Assembly (NCBI RefSeq): GCF_002837185.1 | Contig: NZ_KZ478007.1 | Span: 20,773 to 84,772, forward strand | Direction: 5' to 3' | Source: Pseudomonas fluorescens | Lineage (GTDB): Bacteria > Pseudomonadota > Gammaproteobacteria > Pseudomonadales > Pseudomonadaceae | DNA: 64,000 bases | Part shown: one piece after another, positions 25,316-33,832 of the stretch | How the letters are laid out: the number at the start of each line of letters is the position of its first letter | Position numbering within the stretch: the first letter of the stretch is position 1 | The notes under the pieces: generated by a model | Told to the model about the DNA's origin: nothing | The model's input: the letters and a program-made list of their open reading frames with translations, nothing else | Databases searched by the model: none | Program-made: the position numbers and the translations under genes

Positions 25316-26986
25316 TTAGTGGTGCAATAGCCAGAACAGCAGCACCAGATTGATCAGCAGCGAAGCCGTCGCCAGGGTCTGCCAGACCTTGAGCGGTTCA
25401 CGCTCCAGCAAGGGGCGCGGGCGTATGCTCAGTTCGCGGCGGTCGGCCTGTTCCAGCACCAGCAGCCATTCTTCGGCGGTCTCATAGCGCTGCTGCGGTT
25501 GCGCGGCCACGGCGCGTTCCAGGCTTGCAGGCAACCAGTCCGGCACATCGGGACGGTAGCGGCTGGCGCTGACCGCCTGAGTGAAGCGCGGGCGTTGGAA
25601 GGCTTCGATTTCGCCATAGGGATAGTGGCCGGTCAGCAGGTAATAGAGCGTGACGCCGACGCTATACAAATCCTGTTGTGGCGTAGGACGTTCACCGCTG
25701 AATGACTCCGGCGCGATAAAACTCGGGGTGCCGGGCAGCACGCTGGCACGGTCTTGCGACAGCCCCGGGCAGTAGGCCAGGCCGAAATCCAGCACGCGCA
25801 GTTCGCCGTCGTCTCCCAGCAACAGATTTTCCGGCTTGATATCGCGGTGCAGGATCTGCCGTCGGTGCAGCAGGCCGACCGCGCGCAGTAAACGCTCGGC
25901 GATGGACTGCCATTGCGCCAGGGGCAACGGGCCCTGGCGCTTGAACAGTTCGGCAAGGGTTAGCCCCGGGTATTCGCGCATCACGTAGTACAAGTGCTGG
26001 CGTCCACTGGCGGCATGCACTTCAGGAAACGCGCGGCCGGCGACCCGCCGCAGAAACCATTCTTCCGAGAGCAGGGCCTGGGCGGCGTCAGTGTCGTCGT
26101 CGCGGCTTGACGCCAGGGTTTTCAGCAGCCAGGGACGCTGCTGATCATCCTGTACCCGATACAGCAACGACTGTCGGCTCTGCGCCAGCAGGCTGTGCAC
26201 CTGCCACCCCTCGAAACGTTGCCCGGCCTTGAGCGGCGGCGGCAGCGGCCACTGCTGCAACTGCACCAGTGCGTCGCCCAGCGTGGCGGCGCCGAGGGCA
26301 TCGACGCGCACCAGCAAGGCGCTGGCATTGTCCTGGCTGCCCGCCAAATGCGCGGCATTGACCAGGGTGTTGACCGCCAGGTCCAGGTCGGTCTGCTCGC
26401 GCAGAATCGCGTTGATGCTGTGCTCACCCAACGTGGCCCAGACCCCGTCGCTGAGCAGCAGGAAGCACTCGCCTGCGCGCAGTTCTCCATCGAGAAAATC
26501 CAGTACCAGGTGCTGGTCCAGGCCGAGGGCGCGCTTGAGCACATGCTGCATGCCCGGTTGTTCCCACACATGGTCCTCGCTGATGCGCTGCAGCTCGCCG
26601 TCCAGCCAGCGATAGGCGCGGCAATCGCCGACGTGGGCGAGGGTGAAACGCTGGCCGCGAAACACCAGGGCGCTGAGGGTGGTCAGCAGCGGCTGACCGC
26701 CGCCATTGGCTTGCAGCCAGCGGTTCTGTGCGACCAATAAGCGCTCCAGCGCCTGGGCCACGCCCCAGGTCTGCGGCGTGGCGTAGTAGTCCAGGGCCAG
26801 TGCCTGCAAGGTCGAGCGCGCGGCCAGGCCACCGTCGGCGCATTGGCTGACGCCGTCGGCCAATGCGCACAGGTAGCCTTTGCTCGCGGCCAACTCCGCC
26901 CTGGGTGTGACGACCCGCAACGCATCCTGGTTTTCTGCCCTGGGGCCAATCGCACTGGCCTGGGCGATGCTCAGTTGCAGGCTCAT
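25316..26986 (-). CDS. PP2C-type phosphatase / serine-threonine protein kinase fusion
   Basis: A 556-residue protein. Residues about 1-235 are a PP2C phosphatase (ALADGVSQCADGG, VGDCRAYRW, LLLSDGVW, SQDNASALLV). Residues about 255-520 are a Hanks-type kinase with a complete core: HRDIKPENLLL, LDFGLAYC and an APESFSGE-like APE motif. A single C-terminal membrane helix (about 530-553) tethers it to the inner membrane. Its ATG overlaps the transporter stop by one base (TGATG). A homologous gene holds the same place in P. aeruginosa (PA1782). Its targets are unknown; context points to nitrate uptake or reduction. An ATG at 26986 fits the conserved start. Confidence 0.93.
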   Translation of the reverse strand: MSLQLSIAQASAIGPRAENQDALRVVTPRAELAASKGYLCALADGVSQCADGGLAARSTLQALALDYYATPQTWGVAQALERLLVAQNRWLQANGGGQPLLTTLSALVFRGQRFTLAHVGDCRAYRWLDGELQRISEDHVWEQPGMQHVLKRALGLDQHLVLDFLDGELRAGECFLLLSDGVWATLGEHSINAILREQTDLDLAVNTLVNAAHLAGSQDNASALLVRVDALGAATLGDALVQLQQWPLPPPLKAGQRFEGWQVHSLLAQSRQSLLYRVQDDQQRPWLLKTLASSRDDDTDAAQALLSEEWFLRRVAGRAFPEVHAASGRQHLYYVMREYPGLTLAELFKRQGPLPLAQWQSIAERLLRAVGLLHRRQILHRDIKPENLLLGDDGELRVLDFGLAYCPGLSQDRASVLPGTPSFIAPESFSGERPTPQQDLYSVGVTLYYLLTGHYPYGEIEAFQRPRFTQAVSASRYRPDVPDWLPASLERAVAAQPQQRYETAEEWLLVLEQADRRELSIRPRPLLEREPLKVWQTLATASLLINLVLLFWLLHH

Positions 26987-28197
26987 CAGACGCGTGCAGC
27001 GGTCACGGCAGCCGAACCCCAGGTGGTTCTCCAGCGGCGTTTGACGCCGTGCAGGCCAAACCAGGCCAGCACGCCGAGGCTGGCGAACAACCACAGCGCC
27101 AATTGGTAACTGCCGGTACTCTGCTTGATCGCGCCCATGCCGGCGGCCAGCGCAAAACCGCCGATGCCGCCGGCCATGCCGATCAGGCCGGTCATGACGC
27201 CGATCTCACTGCGAAAACGCTGGGGCACCAGCTGGAATACCGCGCCATTACCGGCGCCGAGGCCGAGCATGGTGCAGACGAAAAGCGCCAGCGCAGCGTA
27301 GGAGCTGGGCAGGTTGAAACCCACCGCCGCAATGCAGATCACCGCCACGCTGTACATGCCGAGCAGGGTCTTGATCCCACCGAAACGGTCCGCCAGGGCG
27401 CCGCCCAGCGGGCGCATCAGGCTGCCACCGAAGACACAGGCCGCGGTGTAGTAGCCGGCGGTCACCGGGCTCAGGCCGTACTGGTCGTTGAAGTAGCCGG
27501 GCAGGGCGCTGGCCAGGCCGATAAAGCCGCCAAAGGTCACGCTGTAGAAGAACATGAACCACCAACTGTCGCGATCACCCAGGGCTTTGAAATAGTCGGC
27601 CATCGCCTTGGCTTTCGGGCGTTGCGGAGCATTGCGCGCGAGCCAGGCGAACACGATCAGGGTGAGGATCAGCGGAATCAACGCGAAGCCGAATACATTG
27701 CTCCAGCCAAAGGCAGCCGCCAGTACCGGTGCCAGCAGGGCGGCAAACACGGTGCCGGAATTGCCGGCGCCGGCGATGCCCATGGCTTTGCCCTGGTGCT
27801 CGGCCGGATACCATTGCGAGGCCAACGGCAGGGCGACGGCAAAAGAGGCACCGGCCATGCCCAGGAACATGCCCAGCAACAGCGCTTGCTCGTAGCTGTG
27901 AATGCCCAGTTTCCAGGCGCAGAACAACGCCACGATGACAATCACCTGGCCAATCAGCCCGGCAGTCTTGGGCGACAGCTTGTCAGCCAGCATGCCCATG
28001 AGAAAGCGCAGCACCGCGCCCGCCAGGATCGGCGTAGCGACTACCAGGCCGCGCTGTTGAGTGGTCAGGTGCAAGTCGGCGGCAATCTGTACCGCCAAGG
28101 GGCCCAGCAGGTACCAGACCATGAAACTCAGGTCGAAATACAGGAACGCGGCAAACAGGGTCGGGGTGTGCCCGGATTTCCAGAAGCTTGATTTCAT
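26986..28197 (-). CDS. nasA: Nitrate/nitrite transporter, MFS NarK/NasA type
   Basis: A 403-residue major facilitator with 12 predicted helices. The nitrate signature glycine-rich segments are present (ALFVCTMLGLGAGNGAVFQLVPQRF and MTGLIGMAGGIGGFALAAGMG), including the conserved arginine of helix 2 (AGAVLRFLMG). It imports nitrate for assimilation. ATG 28197 has GAGGTG a few bases upstream; the frame open to 28281 runs into the leader terminator and is not used. The upstream leader has ANTAR-type hairpins, so expression needs NasT and hence nitrate. Confidence 0.93.
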   Translation of the reverse strand: MKSSFWKSGHTPTLFAAFLYFDLSFMVWYLLGPLAVQIAADLHLTTQQRGLVVATPILAGAVLRFLMGMLADKLSPKTAGLIGQVIVIVALFCAWKLGIHSYEQALLLGMFLGMAGASFAVALPLASQWYPAEHQGKAMGIAGAGNSGTVFAALLAPVLAAAFGWSNVFGFALIPLILTLIVFAWLARNAPQRPKAKAMADYFKALGDRDSWWFMFFYSVTFGGFIGLASALPGYFNDQYGLSPVTAGYYTAACVFGGSLMRPLGGALADRFGGIKTLLGMYSVAVICIAAVGFNLPSSYAALALFVCTMLGLGAGNGAVFQLVPQRFRSEIGVMTGLIGMAGGIGGFALAAGMGAIKQSTGSYQLALWLFASLGVLAWFGLHGVKRRWRTTWGSAAVTAARV

Positions 28198-28264
28198 CAC
28201 GCACCTCAACGGTTGGGGGGGCTTGTCAGAAGGCCTGGTGACCCCATGCGCTGGGGCCGGAACG

Positions 28265-28346
28265 AAAAAAAACGCCGCCACCGGGTTCGCGAGGGCAAAC
28301 CGGGTGTGCGACGTCTTTGTCGTTGGTGGGGCAACCGCCGTTGGCT
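28265..28346 (-). promoter_or_regulatory. NasT-type antitermination leader of the nitrate transporter gene
   Basis: Minus strand. First hairpin 28346-28333: AGCC/GGTT stem (one G-U pair) with loop AACGGC. Second hairpin 28322-28309: CGAC/GTCG stem with loop AAAGAC. Both loops have A1 and G4. The alternative terminator pairs ACGTCGC with GCGGCGT, extended by CACCCGGTT with AACCCGGTG, and ends in eight U (28272-28265). The transporter ATG follows about 70 nt later. Confidence 0.82.
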
Positions 28347-28381
28347 ACCTGTGACGGTTCTATAGCAAGAGCCGCGCCAGA

Positions 28382-28957
28382 TCAGCCGAGCAGTTCGCTC
28401 ATGGCAATAATCTGTTCGGCCACCTGAATCAGTTTCTGCTGCCGGCTCATGGCCTGGCGGCGCATGAGGGTGTAGGCGTCTTCCTCGTTGCAGTCCTTCA
28501 TTTTCATCAGCAGGCCCTTGGCCAGCTCGATGCGCTTGCGTTCCGCCAACTGTTGATCGCGGGCATGAAGCTGGGCGCGCAAGGCCTGGTCGCTTTCGAA
28601 GCGTGCCATGGCCACCTCGAGGATCGGTTGCAGACGCTGGGCCTGGATGCCTTCGACAATATAGGCGCTGACCCCGGACTTGATCGCCTGGCGCATGACA
28701 TTCGGGTCATGTTCATCGGTGAACATCACGATAGGGCGGGGCTGGTCGCGGCTGACCAGCACCACCTGTTCCATCACATCGCGGCCGGGTGACTCGGTAT
28801 CGATCAGGATCACGTCGGGGCGCACTGTTTCGACGCGTGCGGGCAAGTCGATGGTCAGGCCGGATTCATCGATCACCTCAAAGCCGGCCTCGGTCAGCGC
28901 GGCCTTGAGCCGGCCGACTTTGCGCGGGGTGTCGTTGATCAAAAGGATTCGCAGCAT
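28382..28957 (-). CDS. nasT: Nitrate-responsive ANTAR antiterminator NasT
   Basis: A 191-residue two-domain protein: an N-terminal receiver-like domain (about 1-120, LRILLINDTPRKVGRLKAAL) and a C-terminal ANTAR RNA-binding domain (about 130-188, ERKRIELAKGLLMKMKDC, EDAYTLMRRQAM). It binds paired hexaloop hairpins and prevents termination in assimilation operons; NasS holds it inactive when nitrate is absent. ATG 28957 gives the conserved start, 10 nt after the nasS stop, so the pair forms an operon. Three leaders with suitable hairpins occur in this window. Confidence 0.95.
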   Translation of the reverse strand: MLRILLINDTPRKVGRLKAALTEAGFEVIDESGLTIDLPARVETVRPDVILIDTESPGRDVMEQVVLVSRDQPRPIVMFTDEHDPNVMRQAIKSGVSAYIVEGIQAQRLQPILEVAMARFESDQALRAQLHARDQQLAERKRIELAKGLLMKMKDCNEEDAYTLMRRQAMSRQQKLIQVAEQIIAMSELLG

Positions 28958-28967
28958 GGTCGTGCTC

Positions 28968-30194
28968 CTAGCGCAGCGCTTGGCGGCTGATGTCATCCGC
29001 CATGGCGTGCAGGCGGAAGCTGCGGGCATAGCCGGCGGGGTCGGAGCCGTCCCAGATCCTGCCGTCGATCAACTGGCTGCTGCGCATGTCCTGGCCATTG
29101 GTGGCGACGCCGACGGCGCTCGCGGCTTGACGGTACACATCCAGTTGTTGCACCTGACGGGCAACGGCAAGATAGTCCGGGTCTTCGCGCAGCAGGCCCC
29201 AGCGACGAAACTGGGTCATGAACCACATACCGTCGCACAGGTAAGGCAGGTTGACCGCGCCATCGGCGAAGAACCGCAGCGCATGCGGGTCCTGCCACTG
29301 GTTGCCCAGGCCATCTTCGTAGTGGCCCAGCAGCCGTGGCTCGATACAGTCCAGGGGGGCGTCGAGGTACTCGCGGGCGCTGAGCAGTTGGGCGGTGGAA
29401 CGACGGTTTTGCGTGCTCGCTTCGATAAAGCGACTGGCCTCGAGAATCGCCATCACCAATACGCGCGCCGTATTGGGATACTGGTCGACGAAAGCTTGGG
29501 TACAACCGAGGACTTTTTCCGGATGATTCGGCCAGATCGACTGGCTGGTCGCCAAGGTGAAGCCCTGGTTCTGCTTGACGGCGCTGGCGCACCAGGGTTC
29601 GCCGACACACAGGCCGTCGATGCGCCCCGCTTGCAGGTGCGCAACCATTTGCGGTGGGGGCACCACCACGCTGTCCACATCCCGCAGCGGGTGGATGCCT
29701 TGGCTCGCCAGCCAGTAATACAGCCACATGGCGTGGGTGCCTGTCGGAAAGGTCTGGGCGAAGGTGAGTTTTGTGCGGCTTTGGTGCACGTGGCGATCCA
29801 GCGCCTCAGGAGTGACCACGCCCTGCTGTTGCAGCCCACGGGACAGGTTGATGCTCTGTCCGTTCTGATTCAACCCCATCAGCACCGCCATCGGGCTCGG
29901 CGCAACGCCACCGATGCCCAGATGCACGGCGTAGATCAGGCCGTAGAGGCTATGGGCGGCGTCCAGCTCACCGCTGACCAGTTTGTCGCGCAGGTTGGCC
30001 CATGACGATTGGCGCTTGAGGTTCAGTGTGAGGCCGTAGGGTTGCGCAAACCCCTGGGTGGCGGCGACCACCAGCGAGGCGCAATCAGTCAGGGCCATGA
30101 AACCCAGGTCCAGGCTGCTCTTTTCCGGGGCGTCACTGCCGTTTACCCAGGCCAGCGCGGGATTCACCGGGCTGCTGTCGACCGAATCGTTCAT
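28968..30194 (-). CDS. nasS: Nitrate sensor NasS (NrtA/CmpA-like, cytoplasmic)
   Basis: A 408-residue protein with the fold of the periplasmic nitrate-binding proteins NrtA/CmpA (LGFMALTDCASLVVAATQGFAQ at the N-terminus; RIDGLCVGEPWCASAV in the middle) but without a signal peptide, so it acts in the cytoplasm. Without nitrate it binds and sequesters NasT; nitrate binding releases NasT. ATG 30194 is chosen; GTG and TTG codons just upstream are also in frame. It too is preceded by a leader with hexaloop hairpins and a terminator. Confidence 0.94.
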   Translation of the reverse strand: MNDSVDSSPVNPALAWVNGSDAPEKSSLDLGFMALTDCASLVVAATQGFAQPYGLTLNLKRQSSWANLRDKLVSGELDAAHSLYGLIYAVHLGIGGVAPSPMAVLMGLNQNGQSINLSRGLQQQGVVTPEALDRHVHQSRTKLTFAQTFPTGTHAMWLYYWLASQGIHPLRDVDSVVVPPPQMVAHLQAGRIDGLCVGEPWCASAVKQNQGFTLATSQSIWPNHPEKVLGCTQAFVDQYPNTARVLVMAILEASRFIEASTQNRRSTAQLLSAREYLDAPLDCIEPRLLGHYEDGLGNQWQDPHALRFFADGAVNLPYLCDGMWFMTQFRRWGLLREDPDYLAVARQVQQLDVYRQAASAVGVATNGQDMRSSQLIDGRIWDGSDPAGYARSFRLHAMADDISRQALR

Positions 30195-30212
30195 CAACAC
30201 CTACCTTTTCTC

Positions 30213-30300
30213 TCAAAAAAAAACGTCGCGCCCTCGGATGGCTATACCAGCCATTACAGGGAAACGACGCCTTTGTCCGTAGGCCCGTGCCGTCGCTGGC
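30213..30300 (-). promoter_or_regulatory. NasT-type antitermination leader of nasS
   Basis: Minus strand. First hairpin 30300-30289: GCC/GGC stem with loop AGCGAC. Second hairpin 30277-30266: GAC/GTC stem with loop AAAGGC. Both loops have A1 and G4. The overlapping terminator pairs CGTCG with CGACG and CCCT with AGGG around an inner hairpin (TGGCT/AGCCA) and ends in nine U at 30221-30213. The nasS ATG is about 20 nt downstream. Confidence 0.75.
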
Positions 30301-30435
30301 GCGCGCCCTGATAGAGAGTGCTTAGCAAGGCACATGCCACGGGGGCGGCCGTCAGCTTTCCATCATGATTGAACCTCGCCTGCCTTTCAGTATGGCCGCT
30401 CTTTTGCGTCCTACCTCCCCCAGGAAAAACCCACG

Positions 30436-31362
30436 GTGCATGCTGATGCCTCCATTACGACGAACCGCCACCGCCTCGGTCGCACGCTGCTGTGGGTGGC
30501 GCTGTTGCTGGTCAGTTGTGTGGTTCGGGGTGAGCCGTATCAGGCCAGGGATGAAAGCCTGGACAGTTTTTTCACTGCGCTGTCGGTGCCGCTGGGGATG
30601 CCTGTGGTGGTCAGTCGGGAAGCGGCGCACAGGCGTGTCAGCGGGACATTTGATTTTGACGCACCGCAACAGGTCCTTGAAGCGCTGGCCCGGCAGGAAG
30701 GTCTGATCTGGCACAGCGACGGGCAAGCGGTGCATCTCTACAACGCGAGCGAAGCCAGAACCTCTGCGGTGGCGCTGCGGTACATTTCGGTCAACCGGCT
30801 GCGCGGCATCATGCGCCGAACAGGCATGGATGAATCGCGCTATCCCTTGCGCGACAGCGGGGTGCGTACGTTCTACGTGTCCGGGCCGCCAAGCTATGTC
30901 AGCCAGGTGCTGCGGCTGGCGCAATTGACGGACCGGCAACGCAGTGAGCTGCGTGTGGGGGCGCACGCCTTTGGTGTGGTGCAGGTGTTCAATACCCACG
31001 TCGAGGATCGGCAGCATGGGAGCGGCGCAAACAAAGTCACGGTGCCGGGCATGGCATCCGTCATTCAAGGCCTGCTGGCCAGTGAGCAGAAGGGCCCGCT
31101 GGCGGACAAGAACCTGACGTTGATCGCCTATCCGGACACCAACAGCCTCCTGATCAAGGGCAAACCTGCTCAGGTCAGCCTGATCGAAAAACTGGTGGAT
31201 GAATTGGATGTGCCCAAGCAAGTCAACGAAATCTCGTCATGGCGTATGGACGCGGGTCGTGACGAATCGAAGCCCCCGGCCGGGCCGCCGCCATTGACGG
31301 CCGCGCAATATGAACGTGTGCAACGTGCGTTCGTCAGGTCGGGCCGCGAGCTTTCTCCCTGA
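30436..31362 (+). pseudogene. Truncated type III secretion secretin (InvG/SctC type), N-terminal part only
   Basis: A 308-codon frame. A hydrophobic signal-like segment (LLWVALLLVSCVV, about 18-31) precedes N0/N1 secretin domains: SLDSFFTALSVPLGMPVVVS, VSGTFDFDAPQQVLEALARQ, YPLRDSGVRTFYVSGPPSYV, and TLIAYPDTNSLLIKGKPAQV. This matches the periplasmic half of T3SS secretins, most like InvG/MxiD. Intact proteins are about 550 residues; here similarity stops at ELDVPKQVNEISSW, where the membrane-embedded domain should begin, and an unrelated proline-rich tail (about 40 residues) follows. It therefore cannot form a channel. Start codon at 30436 (GTG) is uncertain. Confidence 0.75.
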
Positions 31363-31378
31363 ATAAAGGCGTTAGTCC

Positions 31379-31600
31379 ATGTACCTGGAAATACTGCTGC
31401 AGGAGCAACTGATCAGCCGCAAGCGACTGGCTGCGTTTGCGCCGGGGAAAGTCTTGCCTCTGGCGCCCGAGGTCATCCACTGCGTGGAGGTACGGGTCAA
31501 TGGGCAACTGATGGCGGTGGGTGAGTTGGTGCAGTTGGAGGATCGGTTGGGAGTTGAGCTGCATGAGGTGTATCAGGAGTGGCTACCGTATTCCGGTTGA
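31379..31600 (+). pseudogene. C-terminal SpoA domain of a T3SS SctQ/SpaO protein, remnant or short form
   Basis: A 73-residue frame matching the SPOA2 domain of SctQ (SpaO/HrcQb, FliN-related): ISRKRLAAFAPGKVLPL, IHCVEVRVNGQLMAVGELVQL and DRLGVELHEVY. Full SctQ proteins are about 300 residues, but a short internal-start product of this domain is normal in functional systems. Here the long form is missing; the frame begins 17 nt after the secretin fragment with AAAGG ten bases before the ATG. No other cytoplasmic-ring gene is near, so it is probably a relic. Confidence 0.68.
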
Positions 31601-31760
31601 GTCGTGAATTGTCTTACAGCAAAACGCTGAAAGACGCTGATTGAATCGGGTTTTTCCTAACGTGATACGCGAGGCAGGTTTTTATAGTCATGGCATCGGG
31701 CAAGTGGGCCCTTACAGGAAGAATGGATTGAATGTCAGCAGTCGAACGTGCAGGTGCCTT

Positions 31761-32147
31761 ATGGCAGTCGTGATTGAAGAATCGACAAAGTCCCTCGTTT
31801 TCGCTGATTGGACCTTGCATGACGATGGTCGGCTGACAGGCAGGCAAACCGATATTCAACTGCCGCCCAAAGAGGGCAGCGTGCTGCGCTTGTTGCTGGT
31901 TTCCGGCGGTTCGTTGATGACCAAGGACCGCCTGTTGGCGCTCGCCTGGCCCAGGGGCGAGGTGGCCGATGAGTCATTGACCCGTTGCATTTATGCTTTG
32001 CGCAAACACTTGAGCGCCGATAAAGGGTTTATCAAGACCGTGTATGGCAAGGGGTATCGTTTTACCTGCCCCGTGCAGGTGAAAGACGCTGAGTCGAAGC
32101 GGGCCGTGCACATGTGCGCGGCATGCGGACAGATCAGCAATGTATAA
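31761..32147 (+). CDS. HilA-like OmpR/PhoB-type winged-helix regulator, short
   Basis: A 128-residue protein consisting of a single OmpR-type DNA-binding domain (LVFADWTLHDDGRL, QIQLPPKEGS-like QLPPKEGSVLRLLL, DESLTRCIYALRKHL, IKTVYGKGYRF). HilA-type activators of Inv/Mxi-Spa secretion systems have this domain at the N-terminus followed by a long TPR region that is absent here. No receiver domain is present. The ATG at 31761 follows AGGTG; the frame is open further upstream to 31641. The next gene, an IagB-like transglycosylase, overlaps its end by 8 nt, the same hilA-iagB order as in SPI-1. Confidence 0.72.
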   Translation: MAVVIEESTKSLVFADWTLHDDGRLTGRQTDIQLPPKEGSVLRLLLVSGGSLMTKDRLLALAWPRGEVADESLTRCIYALRKHLSADKGFIKTVYGKGYRFTCPVQVKDAESKRAVHMCAACGQISNV

Positions 32148-32604
32148 GCCGTGGGGCAGGGGCCTGATCCTCGGCCTGCTGCTGGGCAGCAACCAGGCCC
32201 TGGCCTACTGCTGGGATGAGGTGGCGCGTCGCTACGACTTCGAGCCGGAGTTGCTGCAGGCGATCGCGGCGGTGGAGTCGGGCTACCGCGCGGAGGCGAT
32301 CAATTATGCCAACGCCAATGGCACCCACGATATCGGTTTGATGCAAATCAACAGCAGTCACTTGCCTCGCTTGCTCAAGCTGGGCATTACCGAAGAACGG
32401 CTGGTGAACGAGCCGTGTCTGTCGGTGGAGGTTGGCGCCTCGATTCTTGCCGGGTTCGTTCAGCGTTTCGGCTATAACTGGACGGCGGTGGGCTCCTATA
32501 ACGTGGGGGCGGGCGCCGGGGCGGAGCGTGACGCGTTGCGCATGCGATACGCCGAAAAAGTCTGGGCACGTTATGAGGCGTTGATGGCCCATCGTAATGG
32601 ATGA
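32140..32604 (+). CDS. IagB/IpgF-like lytic transglycosylase
   Basis: A 154-residue protein with an N-terminal signal peptide (GLILGLLLGSNQALA, cleaved near residue 22) and an SLT domain: catalytic Glu in AAVESGY, then GLMQINSSH and SYNVGAGAG. Specialised enzymes of this size open peptidoglycan for type III or IV secretion machines. The start ATG overlaps the HilA-like gene by 8 nt. It looks intact; whether it still has a role without the secretion system is unknown. Confidence 0.85.
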   Translation: MYKPWGRGLILGLLLGSNQALAYCWDEVARRYDFEPELLQAIAAVESGYRAEAINYANANGTHDIGLMQINSSHLPRLLKLGITEERLVNEPCLSVEVGASILAGFVQRFGYNWTAVGSYNVGAGAGAERDALRMRYAEKVWARYEALMAHRNG

Positions 32605-32685
32605 TGGGGCGCACGCCTCGCATGCAGCCCGTCCGCCCGGCTATAATCGCGTCACCTTTCGCCGCCATCCGAGTCTAGCCCGCCC

Positions 32686-33705
32686 ATGTATACCCTGGCC
32701 CGCCAGCTGTTGTTCAAACTCTCCCCGGAAACTTCCCACGATCTGTCCCTGGACCTGATCGGCGCCGGTGGCCGCCTGGGGCTCAATGGCCTGGTATGCA
32801 AGGCTGCGGCGAAGGTGCCGGTGTCGGTGATGGGGCTCGAGTTTCCCAATCCGGTCGGGCTGGCTGCCGGTCTGGACAAAAACGGCGCGGCCATCGACGG
32901 GTTTGCGCAGCTGGGTTTCGGTTTCGTCGAGATCGGCACCGTGACCCCTCGTGCGCAACCGGGCAACCCCAAGCCACGGATCTTCCGCCTGCCCGAAGCC
33001 GAGGCGATCATCAACCGCATGGGCTTCAACAATCTGGGCGTGGACCATTTGCTGTCGCGGGTACAGGCCGCGAAGTACAAGGGCATCCTGGGCATCAACA
33101 TCGGCAAGAATGTCGACACGCCGGTGGAGCGCGCGGTGGACGATTACCTGATCTGCCTGGATAAAGTCTACGCCCACGCCAGCTACGTCACCGTCAACGT
33201 CAGTTCGCCCAACACCCCGGGCTTGCGCAGCCTGCAGTTCGGTGACTCGCTCAAGCAATTGCTCGAAGCATTGCGCCAGCGCCAGGAAGACCTGGCGGTG
33301 CGCCATGGCAAGCGGGTGCCGTTGGCGATCAAGATCGCGCCCGATATGAGCGATGAAGAAACCGTACTGGTGGCCCAGGCCCTGGTGGACGCGGGCATGG
33401 ATGCGGTGATCGCGACCAACACCACCCTCAGTCGTGTGGGCGTCGAAGGCCTGGCCCACGGTGACGAGGCGGGCGGTCTGTCCGGCGCGCCGGTACGGGA
33501 TAAAAGCACCCATATCGTCAAGGTATTGGCCGCCGAACTGGCAGGGCGCTTGCCGATCATCGCCGTGGGCGGGATCACCGAAGGCAGGCACGCGGCTGAA
33601 AAGATCGCGGCGGGCGCAAGCCTGGTGCAACTGTATTCGGGCTTTATCTACAAGGGCCCCGCGCTGATTCGCGAATCGGTGGACGCGATCGCCGCGTTGC
33701 GCTGA
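32686..33705 (+). CDS. pyrD: Dihydroorotate dehydrogenase (quinone), class 2
   Basis: A 339-residue membrane-associated flavoenzyme oxidising dihydroorotate to orotate in pyrimidine synthesis, with quinone as acceptor. It has the N-terminal membrane-binding helix pair (YTLARQLLFKLSPETSHDLSL), NPVGLAAGLDKNG, GFVEIGTVTPRAQPGNPKPR, the catalytic serine in NVSSPNTPGLR, and IAVGGI near the C-terminus. The ATG at 32686 gives the conserved start. Gene order pyrD-rmf-rlmKL-dacB is conserved in pseudomonads. Confidence 0.97.
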   Translation: MYTLARQLLFKLSPETSHDLSLDLIGAGGRLGLNGLVCKAAAKVPVSVMGLEFPNPVGLAAGLDKNGAAIDGFAQLGFGFVEIGTVTPRAQPGNPKPRIFRLPEAEAIINRMGFNNLGVDHLLSRVQAAKYKGILGINIGKNVDTPVERAVDDYLICLDKVYAHASYVTVNVSSPNTPGLRSLQFGDSLKQLLEALRQRQEDLAVRHGKRVPLAIKIAPDMSDEETVLVAQALVDAGMDAVIATNTTLSRVGVEGLAHGDEAGGLSGAPVRDKSTHIVKVLAAELAGRLPIIAVGGITEGRHAAEKIAAGASLVQLYSGFIYKGPALIRESVDAIAALR

Positions 33706-33723
33706 GCAATCGTCAGGCAATAA

Positions 33724-33745
33724 AAAGGGCTCCCTGAAGGAGCCC
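33724..33745 (-). terminator. Intrinsic terminator for rmf
   Basis: On the minus strand GGGCTCC, a five-base loop and GGAGCCC (33745-33727) are followed by five U (33726-33722). The T tract is on the rmf side only, so it ends the rmf transcript; the plus-strand stem may weakly block pyrD read-through. Confidence 0.85.
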
Positions 33746-33832
33746 CTGGGCCGAAGCCCGCCGTCCGGATAGGACGTGCGTGGTTAAGTCGCTATCTATT
33801 CAAGTTGATGTGTCGGAATATAAATGCCCTGA

